Source: Dendrophyllia cribrosa (lineage: Eukaryota > Cnidaria > Anthozoa > Scleractinia > Dendrophylliidae). From it: DNA of 64,000 nt. Under the pieces are notes generated by a model. It searched no databases, was not told the DNA's origin, and was given only the letters and a program-made list of their open reading frames with translations. Location of the stretch: assembly GCA_024195265.1 (NCBI GenBank), contig JAJLRJ010000005.1, forward strand, positions 31,209,252 to 31,273,251, given 5' to 3'. Within the stretch, counting starts at the first letter, position 1. Each line of letters opens with the position of its first letter. Below are positions 53,094 through 64,000 of this stretch, in pieces. Both the position numbers and the translations under genes were made by a program.

Positions 53094-53752
53094 TGACCCT
53101 GACAAGCCGACACTTTTCGTCGATTTCTGTAGCATGAAGCAGCTACTAAGAGCCTTCCTATTCCACCTGGATGGGTTCGATGCTAATTAATGGTCTATCC
53201 ACAGGCAGCCCAAGCGTAGTGTGTGAGCGACATCAAATTACAGATTCGAAGCCGGTCTGACAGTAATAAAATGTAGGTAATAATACGATTTGTATAAACG
53301 GATCGAGAAGCGATAGCAACTTGTTGCAACTTGTTCAACGACCTCAGTCAATCGTTTTAAAATGTTAAATGCGTTTTCTACTCATTCAACAAGTTTCAAC
53401 ATCGTCTTGATTTCATATTAAACGAAAATCCCTAGTTCGCGTGACTGATATTAAGAACATTAAAATCCGTAGCAAAACAAAAATTATCGTCTCAAACAAA
53501 AGCCAGTTGGTAACGTTGGTTTCGAAAGTTGCCCTGTTTTTAAAGCTGAATGCCATTTCATATTCTTATTTTAAAGTCTTAAGCTCGGATTACATATAGG
53601 TAGGAAAAACACACAAGTGCTACACAAAGTCATGTATGTACAAATTCCGCAATACATCGTTTCATATTAATATTATGCCGTTAACTATGTTTTTAAGCCT
53701 AACACTCAGGTCATGTACTGAAAGCTTTGCGACCATAAACAAACAGTGTATT

Positions 53753-53890
53753 TTTGTTTAATTTCTTTATTTTTATTATTGACGCGGCGAAAAAATATTT
53801 TTCGGTATTTTTACCTGTTGAGTTTGTTTAATTTCTTTATTTTTATTATTGACGCGGCGAAAAAATATTTTTCGGTATTTTTACTTGCCG
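53753..53890 (+). repeat. Tandem duplication, two units of about 69 bp
   Basis: TTTGTTTAATTTCTTTATTT...GACGCGGCGAAAAAATATTT...GGTATTTTTAC occurs twice in a row with differences only at the unit ends. Confidence 0.9.
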
Positions 53891-54784
53891 AGTAAAATAA
53901 CAGGCACGAAACAAAGAAGATAGTTTCATGGAGGCGAAGGAAGTTTTTTATTGCGCAAAATCCGTCTACACCAAAAAAAAGGGCTACCACCATCAGGAGC
54001 TGGTGCAGGCAAATCAACTGGCTAAAACCTATCATACATGGTTCAACAACTGTTCATCAACAGATGTTGCAACTGCTGTTCAACAAATGATACACTGTTC
54101 AACAAAATATCAAAAAAAGGTCACTACACAAATGCCCTAAGTGAATTACACCTATAATCAACACAGCGACCGCCATAGCTTACAGCGTCAATCGTGTATC
54201 AGTTATATTTTCTGTTATGTCACAGTGGTGCATAGATTATTTCTTGATGAAACATGGTTTATTTTGTAATTCCTTTTTCTACGAGGAAAATAAAGTCATA
54301 CTGCTGTAAAGGAAGACCAAAACCACAAAACATTTCAAAGAATCACGGTTGAAAGAAACAAAAAGGTAGTGAGTGACGCTTCACGAACAATCCAGTAGCA
54401 TAAATAAACTCACATTGAAAAGTTATTTCTTTTCAAAACAAAATGAACACCCACATACTATAAATTTTATTAAGAGAACGCTTTCAATCTGATCTTCCGA
54501 AAGTATTTAATGAACTTATATGACGATCAATTTCCCTGTCGTCCATACAAAATTACATTGTTTTTACAAAACAAGAAACCACCCACAGAGTCAGTTGTCT
54601 TCGAATTTCCAACTGTGACCTTGGCAGAGGAACAATAGTTACAGTGACAGAAGAAAGAAAAACAAGTTTTACCAGTAAACTCCTTGTGAATTGTAGAATA
54701 TCATTGCTTATCAAACCTGGTAAAATAACTGTGTGATAAGTCGACTATTTAACAGAATAAATAAAACGCAATTTCTTGATAATG

Positions 54785-55072
54785 GAGCAGTTTTCAATTG
54801 AGTGTGAAAAGTAATTACACAATTGCTTTCAAATTGGTTTTTCATTGCTACGCTTTGTGATTGGCTAAAAAATCTCGCGCCACTTTCTCGACCAATCAGA
54901 AGTAAAACCAAAACCAATCGTGACTTGCTCGCACGCGTTTTCCCGCGCTTGGCGCCGCCGACATGTAATTGCTTCCAGCTCTGATTAGTTTATTGGATTG
55001 TTTACGACTGCTGTGATTGGTCAGAGTAATTACTTTGGTTTTGGTTTTACCACACTCAATTGAAAACTGCTC
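54785..55072. mobile_element. MITE with GAGCAGTTTTCAATTGAGTG ends
   Basis: The left end GAGCAGTTTTCAATTGAGTG is mirrored by CACTCAATTGAAAACTGCTC. Inside are repeated CCAATCA/TGATTGG motifs. A second, one-ended copy lies at 59626 onward. Confidence 0.8.
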
Positions 55073-56040
55073 TAATGTATCAAATGGTAGCCGAATTACT
55101 CATCGATAGTTTTCAAATACGCCCTTGCGTACCAAAGTCCTAATGGCTGTTACGCATCTGTTCCTGTCAACGACGGTATTAATAATATGAACTATTCCTT
55201 TTAACGAGGTGAATAAGAAACTTATAAAGCTCTTTCATGAATTACTGCACTTGAAAATACACTGCTCAAACGTTTAGTTATAATAAAATGGGGATCCTCA
55301 ATATTTGATCTTAAAACGATCACTGACTTATATTTTTATCGAGGGTCAAACTACCAAAGCCGCGACCTAAAAAATAAAGACTTTATACTGAGAACTAAGT
55401 ATGAAGTACCATAATTATTCATGTATCCTCTTATCTCAGTGACTTTAAGTGGAAGATCCTTAACCGTCAAAAGCTTACTTCCGGTTACATGTAAGATAAA
55501 ATGCAAGTTCATTCAGAGTCAGACCTCAGGTATGGAAGCGCAGTCGGGGGGTGGGGGGGGGGGGGGGGGGGGTTGCTGGGCAAAAGGAATTTGCAAGATG
55601 GCCAAAAGCGGAAGGAAAAGGATATATGCACAATTCTGCGGAATAACAAAAGTGCAATGGATAAGACGAGGCGAAGTAGGGAACTTTCAAGAAAAGACAT
55701 ATTAAGCACAATTAGCTTTCTCTGGAAATTTGAGCTGGATATACTACAGTAGATACTCTTCGTACAATGCTGTTTTAAAAACTCAAGATTTTACAAAAAA
55801 AGAATATGGCTCATTAGCGCTTTTCGGCCACCCAACAATTTTGCAGGTTTTGATAGCTGATATTTCCTTAATCATTATATGAAAACAGCTAGAGGTTACA
55901 TGGATTACTAAGTTCGACAAGACCCTTTTTTAGCTTTTGAAGTCAACTCTTGTTTAGCACAGTGCCTTATCTACGTAAATTCGTATGCTTCATGGACCGT
56001 GTCGTTTATTATTTCTTAAAACAGTTCATAACGACAAGGC

Positions 56041-56282
56041 CAAGTAATACGGGCAACATTTTCATGCAACCTTTTTGCACAACGATGTTGCGTTGCAAGT
56101 TGAGATTATTTGTTGCGCGTATACGTATTACCACTTAACGCGCAACAAATGTTCATGTTGCAAAAAATCAATTGAAACGACTTCTTCTTTCTGCATCATG
56201 AAAATCTGTTGCACACGTAGGTGGTAATACACGCAACAAACAATCTCAACTTGTTGCACGAAAACGTTGCCCGTATTACTTG
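56041..56282. mobile_element. MITE with CAAGTAATACGGGCAAC ends
   Basis: CAAGTAATACGGGCAACATTTTC on the left is mirrored by GAAAACGTTGCCCGTATTACTTG on the right. The arms include TTGCAAGTTGAGATT and its near complement. Confidence 0.8.
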
Positions 56283-56317
56283 CACTTAACGTACACCTGG
56301 AGGGAAAATGGTCTGGA

Positions 56318-56458
56318 CCCGGTTGTATAAAAGGTAGATAGCGCTATCTACCGGATAAATCACTATCCAGGGGATAGGTATTAACAAAATCCTTTGTGTT
56401 ATCCACTGGATAGTGATTTATCCAGTGGATAGCGCTATCCACCTTTTGAACAACTGAG
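56318..56458. mobile_element. MITE with GGATAGCGCTATCC palindromes
   Basis: AAAAGGTAGATAGCGCTATCTACCGG and its near complement CCAGTGGATAGCGCTATCCACCTTTT flank a short centre. Each end is itself palindromic (TAGCGCTA). Confidence 0.75.
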
Positions 56459-56559
56459 CCCTGTTTTTTTTTAACGTAACTATGCTACGGTACTGGAACT
56501 AATTCATTATTGTCTTTGACCTGGAGCTAAAATGGATTGAAACTTCAAAAGTCGGTCGC

Positions 56560-56640
56560 CCTCGGAGGAAGGGCTAGCGAACGAAACGTCAGCTTTTTAC
56601 GTATTTCTACGGTGGCCAATCTTGCTTCCCCGCATATAAG
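56560..56640 (+). repeat. Penelope-type 3' remnant (GAAACGTC motif)
   Basis: CGGAGGAAGGGCTAGCGAACGAAACGTCAGC resembles the degenerate hammerhead/3' motif of Penelope-like elements. It is the only piece present. Confidence 0.45.
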
Positions 56641-56768
56641 CATTGTGTGTATAATGGGTGCTCAGTTTTGACAAAAAAGTAGAAAAATCACGTGACATAG
56701 TCTCATTTAGAAACAATCTTGATTAGAAAAAGGCGAGTCAAAATGATTATGTTTTTGTTTTATTGTAG

Positions 56769-57006
56769 ATTGTTCGGCGCCACAGGAGTTTGCTCACAAT
56801 GCATGAAAACCATACCACCACTGGAAATGGTGATGCGGGCTCGTGAACACATCTATCATCTGGACTGCTTTGCCTGTCAAGTCTGTCGCTACAGGTTCTG
56901 TGTGGGTGATAAGTTTTACCTTCACTTTAATGTCGTTCTCTGCGAGGCTGACTACTATGATGTCACAAGCTTTTTCAATCAACTGCCTTATTATAATTAT
57001 TTGTAA
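56769..57006 (+). CDS. LIM-only (LMO-type) gene A, exon 2 with LIM domain 2
   Basis: The exon follows TTTTATTGTAG and continues the Arg codon from exon 1, giving DYIRLFGATG across the junction. The second LIM domain reads VCSQCMKTIPPLEMVMRAREHIYHLDCFACQVCRYRF...LCEADYY, with a full ligand set. The last residues (FFNQLPYYNYL) precede TAA at 57004-57006. The intron (52692-56768) is about 4.1 kb and carries at least four MITEs. Confidence 0.85.
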
Positions 57007-57022
57007 GCTCTTCCAATAACCA

Positions 57023-57385
57023 GTTAGCCTGCGTGGCAGGCGTGAACGGGGAGGGGGGAGGGGGCGCGAAAAAGGAGAGAGGAGAAGGGAAGGAACGCCT
57101 GCATGCTATAATATTCGGGCTATTGGCATTACCCCCACTAATTTCCTGGGAATCGAATTATGTCAACTGTCAATACGTTCACCAATCAGAAACTGGCTCG
57201 CGTTTTTACGCATGGCTGACTATACGTGGGAATTTACTATGTTTACCGCCCAGCGCGAATTAGCCAATTGGAATTTTGCGGCCGCCAACGTCCGCAGAAA
57301 TGAACAAAAGGGGGGTCTTTATTGCAGGCGTCCTTTCCCCCTCTCCTCAGTTCTCCTCTCCCCGACGCCTGCTACGCAGGCTAAC
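57023..57385. mobile_element. MITE in the presumed 3' UTR of LIM-only gene A
   Basis: GTTAGCCTGCGTGGCAGGCGT and ACGCCTGCTACGCAGGCTAAC are inverted ends. AACCAG flanks both sides as a possible duplication. The element begins 16 bp after the stop codon. Confidence 0.75.
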
Positions 57386-58309
57386 AACCAGTAAGCTGGT
57401 TCAGTGCAAACTTATGCAAAATCAATTTAAAGTATTTAAAAGTGTGAAAATTTCTTCGCTTTTTGGGAATTTTTTGTCGACAATAAACAAAACTTTCTTG
57501 TCAAATTTTCGACGAAATTTTGCGACAACAAAAGCGAAATTAGCCGAAAATTGTTTACATTACTTTTGCACCGTACAAAAATACTACCCGATGAGTTTTA
57601 CAGCGACTTTAAGGCTTCTTAAACTAGAATATCTTTCATCATGACTTGAAACGTCAATATTTATATAAAGATTCTGTTAAATTTGATTTAAGTGACCTGA
57701 ACGGCCGGATTTAAATCCGTATTTATTTAATTAGACACCCTGGGCCTTTGTTACAAACTTGTTCGCATTGAGGAGGCCGTTAGCTCCAAAATCAGTGACT
57801 TAACGGCATAAAACGTACCTCCTCGTAAGCTCCCAAAGCATCAAATTTTCTTTAGATCACTCAAAATAAGGCCTGTGAATTTGAAGAGCGCGTTTAAACG
57901 AATGGAGGTCAGTGTTTATTTGAGTAAATATGGTTTGCAGATATTTAAAAATGTAAGGTTTTTTGATTTAATTGTAAAATGTTTTGGCATTAGCCAAAAC
58001 GTTTTTATTTCGGCAACTAATAGAGTCAGTATCAACCCTATTAAAAGTTCTAAAGGCTGCCTGGTCAAGCGAGAGATCTGCGAAGATTGTCTCTCAAAGG
58101 TTAACCTCGTGCTATTGAAAATACCTCAGAGGGGGGTTACTATAATTGATTCCCCCTCCGCATGAATTGTCCACGTGCTTCTGGCGTACTTCACACATTA
58201 TTACATAACAATTAAACGTGCAAGACATAAAATTTTTATTGGCAAGCCAATAACTCCTATATTTACAACAGTCCTTTTTGGATTAAAATCCATCATTTTA
58301 AAATGCGGC

Positions 58310-58745
58310 AAAATGGTCCGACAAAATGCAGTGTTTGTATGGAAAAAAACGGAATTCGATGTCAAATAGGTTTCATCGAATTTGATATCGGAGAAATTAT
58401 GAATGGTAAGCTTACCTTATCGGGTAAAAGATTGTGTTAAAATTTGAGCAATGTACCTGGGCTCATAGCGTGTAATTGTGTTGATTTTTCCAACCATCAT
58501 GGGTCTACAAAAATTTCCGCGAACTTTCTCAGGTCTTACAGACAAATGTATGCCGAAAATTTAAACGAGATTGCCATTTTTATAGCTCACGTAGATCTCT
58601 CGATTTTTAGAAGAAAAATGTTGTACCTTGTACCTCAAGTTTACCATTCATCGATTTTTCAGATATCAAGTTTGAGGAAAATTATTGACATCAGATTCCG
58701 TTTTCTTCCCAAACAAACACTGTATTTCGTGACCAGTTTAATCCG
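58310..58745. mobile_element. Foldback element related to 47555-47805
   Basis: CAGTGTTTGTATGG..AAACGGAATTCGATGTC...ATGAATGGTAA on the left is mirrored by TTTACCATTCAT...GACATCAGATTCCGTTTTC...CAAACACTG on the right. Confidence 0.7.
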
Positions 58746-58940
58746 AAAACAAGCGAAAAGGTCTATTGATATCGTCCGACAATGCTGACAGTGGCTTTCT
58801 GACTACTTAATCACAACTTCCCATCCCTATGAAAGGCTAGCGTTATGCTAATTGATTCTTGTAAATGGTTCAGCCAACTATTCTTGTGAAAATTAAAGAT
58901 TAAATTAACTAACTGGTGACTCATTGATTAACCGAGGGGT

Positions 58941-58976
<36 letters not shown>

Positions 58977-59625
58977 GGTGGGGGGGAGGGGTGGGGGAGT
59001 GAAACCAATTAAGTTGATAAGGTAAATTGGCCACCAATTTTTGTTTATTTTGAAAAAAAAGCACGAAACAAGTTGGACTGGTTTTCGGGATAAAAGCTAC
59101 ACTGCCATTTGATAGAAGCCGCGGAATTTAAAACGGTAGCTCTCGAACCAGAAATGCGGTCTTCGGAAGTTTTGAAAAACATACGCCAAGCCTTGAACTA
59201 TCGAAGTCGTCAGATCGATCGTTGGATGCACTACACCATTAAACTTCACTTAACTGACACCTGCACGACGACCCCCTGGACAGCACCCAAGACGATTGAC
59301 GCATCTTAATGACCTTTTGTCAGGAAAGATAGCATCTACAATGCAGCAAGTGTAATTATCCATTCATTAGTAACACGGATCGATATGCTATACCTCAATT
59401 ACTTTACATGTATTACAGGTTATGTTGACTTTGGTACTTCGCCTGATTTCACTTCAAATTCCAGTTTCTAAATTACTTTGTTTCCGTTTAAACTGATGCA
59501 TGTTAGGACCATCGGTTTTGTTTTTTTAACTTGTAACAAGATAGAACGTAAATGATGTTTTTTCATATACATTTCTAAGCGATCGAAGCCCAGCAGGAAA
59601 TGGAGAAAAATAAGCCTGTTTATAA
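58746..59625. other. No gene seen
   Basis: G-rich tract near 58972-58998, otherwise AT-rich. Only short open frames. Confidence 0.5.
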
Positions 59626-59830
59626 AGCAGTTTTCAATTGAGTTTCATATAACCAAATCAAAGTAATTACTCTAGCCAATCACAACAGACGCAGACAATC
59701 CACTGAACCAATCAGAACGCGAAGCAAATACATGTAGCCGCGGCTTAGCGCGGGAAACTAACGCGTGCGAGTGATACATGATTGGTTTTGGTTTCACTTC
59801 TGATTTGTCGATACAGTGGCGCGAGGTTTT
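59626..59830. mobile_element. One-ended copy of the CAGTTTTCAATTGAG MITE
   Basis: AGCAGTTTTCAATTGAGTTT, then AGTAATTACTCTAGCCAATCAC and GATTGGTTTTGGTTTCACTTCTGA match parts of 54785-55072 in the opposite orientation. The far end is missing. Confidence 0.65.
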
Positions 59831-62016
59831 CGATACAGCTTTTCCACGCACTTGAGTCAAAATATGCGAGAACTTTGTAACTAACGTTTACTGTGCATGT
59901 CATCTTCGTTTCCAGTGCTAGCCGCGGCTACACATGTGCCAAGCTGTTTGACATAGTAACATGGCTTAGTTTTCGGCAATTGTCTCACCGACCATAAGGT
60001 AGCGCTGAAAAACGAGTTTTCGACAATAAAACTGCCCGTTTGTCATCGACAACTTAATTACATGTAGTTTTCTTTTGAAAAGGAAAACTGTTTGGTTGTC
60101 GAAAATTTATTTTTTTTAAGTTTGTTATCGATAACTTGCCTCACAGACTGGCTTTTTTTTATCAGGACAACTTTTTATGATTGACAAGCGTGAAAAAGTT
60201 ATATATAACAATTGGTCTAGTTCGACGAGGCCCTAATAGTCACTGACCACTTTTGTTTTACGGGATTAGTAAAATCAATCTGATAGCGATGAATTACTGT
60301 CCTCCCTATATCGCCATTCATAAGAACTCTCCGGCTTTCATTCATCTCTTTACCATTTTAAATTTGACGTAGTTGGAAGAATTCTTAATTGTCCTTAGTT
60401 GTCTGTTGTTTTGGTTTTTTTTATTTAATTATTCTCATAAGCAACACCATGGCGCCTGCCTTTGTATGGATGGTTGATGCGAAATCAAACGACGCTTATT
60501 TTAAGACTGAAACTGCCCGAGAATCTCACTGATCAAACTTCCAATACCCTTTTTTCTTCAATTAAAAGTGATTCTATCGGAGGAAGTTGCAGATGAATCA
60601 ACGGGCATCTTTCCTGGCAGAATTCAGTCAGTTAAATTTGAAGCACATGTGCACCTTAACCCAAATGTCCATTGTTTTGGAAAATTATCACTCAAAATTC
60701 CTAACATTTGAGGTAAAATATACTCCATGTTTGAACATCTCGTACAGGCAAAATATGACAAGAAATGAGTCGAAATTTTCTCCAACATAAATTCTCAGCC
60801 TTGAAAGAAGAAACAAGTAAACTGAACTATTGTCATTTGTTGCTTTCGTCCCTAATCTAAAAAAACACAACGCTATTAAAAGTATGGCCTTTACTGTCGT
60901 TGCTCGTAGAGACTTAGCGTTTTCGCAATGCAATTTAAAATCATGAATACGAAACAAATCTCTCAGTGCAGTATTTAAAAAAAATTGTGTAAAGTTTAAG
61001 TTGGTTATTTCCATTCAATAAATGTTTACACAATCATCACTTAAAACTAAAAAAAGACATCAATGACCTTTTACTTATTTTATTTTGCATCTGATATCCT
61101 GACAACACATGAATTGCTGCCCTTGACCGGAAGAATATGCCACTCCAGTTCCATTAAACTTGTATTATGTTTCTCAAGGTTAAAAACTTCTAATTTTGCT
61201 TTCAACTGGCAGAAATGTTTCCTGTTAAGATCAGATTTGAAAGACATCAAGTTTGTTAACAATAACGAGCGTGCATTATCGTAACAAACCATGACATTTA
61301 GTGTCTATCAAATTCAGCTTGGTGCATGAGAGAGAAATTAATCATAGGAGGTACTATCTCACACCTCTATCTTATGAGCACATTGTAGGGTTTAGGATCA
61401 TCGAAACTTCATCAGAGGATTTGTGGACAGAAACACGATCCTCGACATTTCAAAGGCGATTTAGAATAATTATATAGTTTGGAAATCTCAGCTGAAGCTT
61501 TAATTCCGAGTTTTCAAGTGTTCTTTGACAACTTCTGTTCAACAAGAATATAGACAACAAACCGACATGAGTAAGTAAGCAATTTGTTACTTTGTGTCAT
61601 TATTTTGAGCCATTTCGTATTTGCTATTACAGTTAACACACAGAGATCAATGAAACCTGACATTGCAATTAAGCCCAGTCCCAAAACACCGAGCTTGGCG
61701 CGGCCATTTCAGCTCTTGTCTGATGTGAATCGATATGAAATTTTTGAAAATAATTTTCAAGTTATTTGTTCCGAATAAACGTGCTTTCATTTGTAAATAT
61801 TTAATTGGGCTTTGGTTTGCTTTGCCTTGCGAATCACCTTTAAAGAAATGAAAATCGGGGCTTTATAATGATGATAGAAGCAATCAGTTTTCACAAACGA
61901 AAGACACAGTATCGGTCTACATTCTTGCAAGAAAATATCTTTTTTGTAGATTTTTTATATATCGTCACAACGAAACGCGCGCGAACCTCGCGTACGCGCG
62001 AGAATACAGTAGGCTA
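59831..62016. other. Upstream region of LIM-only gene B, no other gene seen
   Basis: AT-rich DNA. The last 60 bp before 62017 contain a CG-rich, partly palindromic stretch (CGCGCGCGAAC...GTACGCGCG) after TATATATCG that could mark the promoter or 5' UTR. Confidence 0.45.
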
Positions 62017-62267
62017 ATGAACGATTCTTTATTCGTAGACGACGAAAACAAGGTTGAAAAAAAGGCGGGAGGAAAAACAACGAAGAAACTGAAGGTTTGT
62101 GCACAATGCAGCAAAAGTATCGAGGGAAAATTTTTGCTGAGCGCGTTGGATCAGTTTTGGCATGAAGAATGTTTGAAATGTTCCTACTGCAGTACACAGC
62201 TGACCGAGCTAAGTTTCAAATTTTACCTCAAAGGAGATTTGATACTTTGCAAACGAGATTATATCAG
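62017..62267 (+). CDS. LIM-only (LMO-type) gene B, exon 1; rest beyond the window
   Basis: The ATG at 62017 begins a different leader (MNDSLFVDDENKVEKK), but from KVCAQCSKSIEGKFLL onward the protein is almost the same as exon 1 of gene A. One clear change is Ser for Arg in LLSALDQ. The exon ends CAG|GTAAGT in phase 2, as in gene A. The only exon 2 seen lies upstream at 56769, so this copy must use a second exon to the right of the window. It is a tandem duplicate. DNA identity is high through the LIM domain and lost in the leader and intron. Confidence 0.85.
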
Positions 62268-64000
62268 GTAAGTTGCTTCTTACTTGGAAAGGAAAGTTAA
62301 CTATATATCTATCTTGACACGTTTAATAACACTGCCAATTTCAATTCCTGTTTTCCCTCGGACCGGCAGCTTTCATACGGACTGTCGTTTAATACTGACA
62401 CGAACAATCAAATTAACTATTATACCCATCGAACTTAGTAGCAATAAAAATGCAAAATACATGTCTAAAAAGTCTCTCAAAAATCTATACGACGAATAAA
62501 ATCTTAAGATTATTCTTTTACCATGGCGTCTCTCCATCTAAACCTCGCGATTCATTTTGAACAAATTATAATGTACGTAAGATTTTATTAAGACATAAAC
62601 TCGTTTCGTGCAGCCGGGCTGAATCTTGTTAGAAAATAGATTTGATATTTATTAGATTAAAAGCTTTTTAATGCGGAAAACAGCTCTTAAGAACGAAAGC
62701 TCGTCAACAGGAATTAGGAAAGGGTGTCTAGACAATTTTAATATTGCCCAAATGCTCGACATCCCAATTAGAGCAACCAAAATTATTTGATATTGTAGCA
62801 TGCTAACTTAGCCGTCTTTTTTTTGACCGGATCAAAAGGCAATGAATGGGAATAAGTTGTCAGATTTACAAGCTAGAGTATGAAAATTTCGTGTGAGAAA
62901 ATCGTCGCTTAAATTGACTGTCTCTTGTAAGGAATTAGATGCAGCAGCTTGTATAATTTATTGTTATAGTTCTTGAGCGGAATTTATGTGGAAGGCACTC
63001 GAATCTTAAACCCACGATCACGGAATCCTAACATGTGAATTAATGTCATTATTGCGGTATGAGTTGTTCATCTTAAAATCAGTTAAAATGTAGGAAAAAT
63101 CACGATACGCTTTCGTATTTGTGATAGAACTTTGAAGATTGATTGGTTAAAGAATTGCATCACGGGAATTTTGACCTTATTTGGTCAAAACCATGCTGCA
63201 ATACGTTAATACCTTCACTTATTTACAAAATAATAACAAAACACCAAGATAAAGAAATCGATGAATTCTTGAAAGAGGGCCAAATCCTGATCTGTTCTAG
63301 TCTATTTTGGAAATGAAAATGCGAGAACTCCAGTCCGTCTATAGACAAATTCGGCTAACGCATTGTTGTACCCAATTCAAACCTTTTGGGATTAGAACTC
63401 TTTGTCCGTGATATTTCCATATCAATGAAGCATTGACATGGAAATTATATGGAAATACTGTGACCAAAGGATGTTATTCCCAGAAGGTTTGAATTGGGTA
63501 CAACAATGCGTTAGCCGAATTTGTCTATTACTAGAGACACTCATCTGCAGTTTTGGTACACCATAACTAGGGACCACAAAACTGAACCATTATTTTACTG
63601 TTTCTGTTTATAAAAAAAACATTTTTGGTTTTCGAAATGACAGAAATTGTCAAGAATGGACTAGTGCCAATCTTGCCTCGGATTAGAGAAATGAACAGAA
63701 AAATATTTTGGATTTCTTGTGGCATGTTTTAAACTATCAAAATGACCAAGGGAATAAAGCGGGATTCTTTTACATAACATTCCAAACTCAATGGCATTTG
63801 AAATTGTGAAAAGCTATAGAATGATGCAAAAGGTGGTAATAAAATTGTTCTGACCGCTGAAGTGAAGCATACATCAGCAAATCATTCAAATAAACTAAAT
63901 CATTTAATTTTAAATGTTCATGAATTCTCATTTGTAACATCAGCAAATATGGTTCTCGCTAATAATAAGTTTATAAGGTGAACTAAACGGGGAAAAGTTT
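62268..64000. other. Start of the gene B intron, no exon seen
   Basis: AT-rich intronic sequence with the MITE at 63342-63527. No second LIM domain was found before the right edge. Confidence 0.5.
63342..63527. mobile_element. Palindromic MITE with about 45-bp arms
   Basis: TAGACAAATTCGGCTAACGC and GCGTTAGCCGAATTTGTCTA are exact inverted ends. The match continues through ATTGTTGTACCCAATTCAAACCTT. Confidence 0.85.

Noticed and set aside
55421..55752. Overlapping open frames with Gly and Pro runs
   Set aside because: They cross a poly-G tract in the LIM-only intron and have no splice or domain support.
62017..62267. Alternative first exon of LIM-only gene A
   Set aside because: It lies downstream of exon 2 (56769-57006), so normal splicing cannot join them. 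A tandem second gene is simpler.

Overview
The window is metazoan nuclear DNA, most likely from an anthozoan cnidarian such as a stony coral. The grounds are spliced animal genes (a CAMLG/GET2-type gene and two LIM-only genes), AT-rich introns and intergenic DNA, and a very high load of short palindromic DNA transposons, Penelope-like and DIRS-like retroelement pieces. Species cannot be named from sequence alone.

Region 1 (1 to about 11.1 kb) is most of a Polinton/Maverick or adintovirus-like element, open at the left edge. In order on the + strand it carries the end of an unknown basic protein, a penton-like minor capsid protein, a basic pVI-like protein, a double-jelly-roll major capsid protein, a pX-like core protein, an adenain-like cysteine protease, a small zinc-ribbon-like protein, a parvovirus-type phospholipase A2 protein, a chromodomain integrase, a coiled-coil protein, two AT-hook/zinc-finger proteins and a protein-primed type B DNA polymerase. 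Capsid genes are intact. The polymerase has two frameshifts, one inside catalytic motif A, so this copy looks like a dead integrated provirus. The integrase has no AUG of its own. It sits in the -1 frame behind an A-AAA-AAC heptamer, a 6-nt spacer and a bulged stem-loop, so it may be made as a PLA2-integrase frameshift product. Structural genes share a 13-bp AT motif just before the start codon. The zinc-finger and polymerase genes share a different AAACGCA box.

Region 2 (11.2 to 17.5 kb) holds a Penelope-like scrap and then a nearly full DIRS/PAT-type tyrosine-recombinase retrotransposon with split direct repeats. Its first ORF appears to be split by a GT-AG intron that contains a palindromic minisatellite.

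Region 3 (19 to 24.8 kb, - strand) is a three-coding-exon CAMLG/GET2-like gene. Its first intron contains a 5'-truncated LINE with a 15-bp target duplication, a 1.25-kb inverted-repeat transposon with an 8-bp duplication and apparently captured exons, and a tRNA-like MITE.

Region 4 (25 to 42 kb) is gene-poor. I see MITEs, two Penelope 3' ends, a hammerhead-like motif and microsatellites, but no convincing gene. At 42.8 to 43.2 kb lies a probable secreted peptide precursor with a short Cys loop followed by an amidation/dibasic site. From 45.8 to 46.9 kb there is a nest of palindromic elements, then a Ty1/copia LTR-gag remnant and a LINE RNase H remnant.

Region 5 (52.4 to 64 kb) carries a complete two-exon LIM-only gene and the first exon of a tandem duplicate whose remainder lies beyond the right edge.
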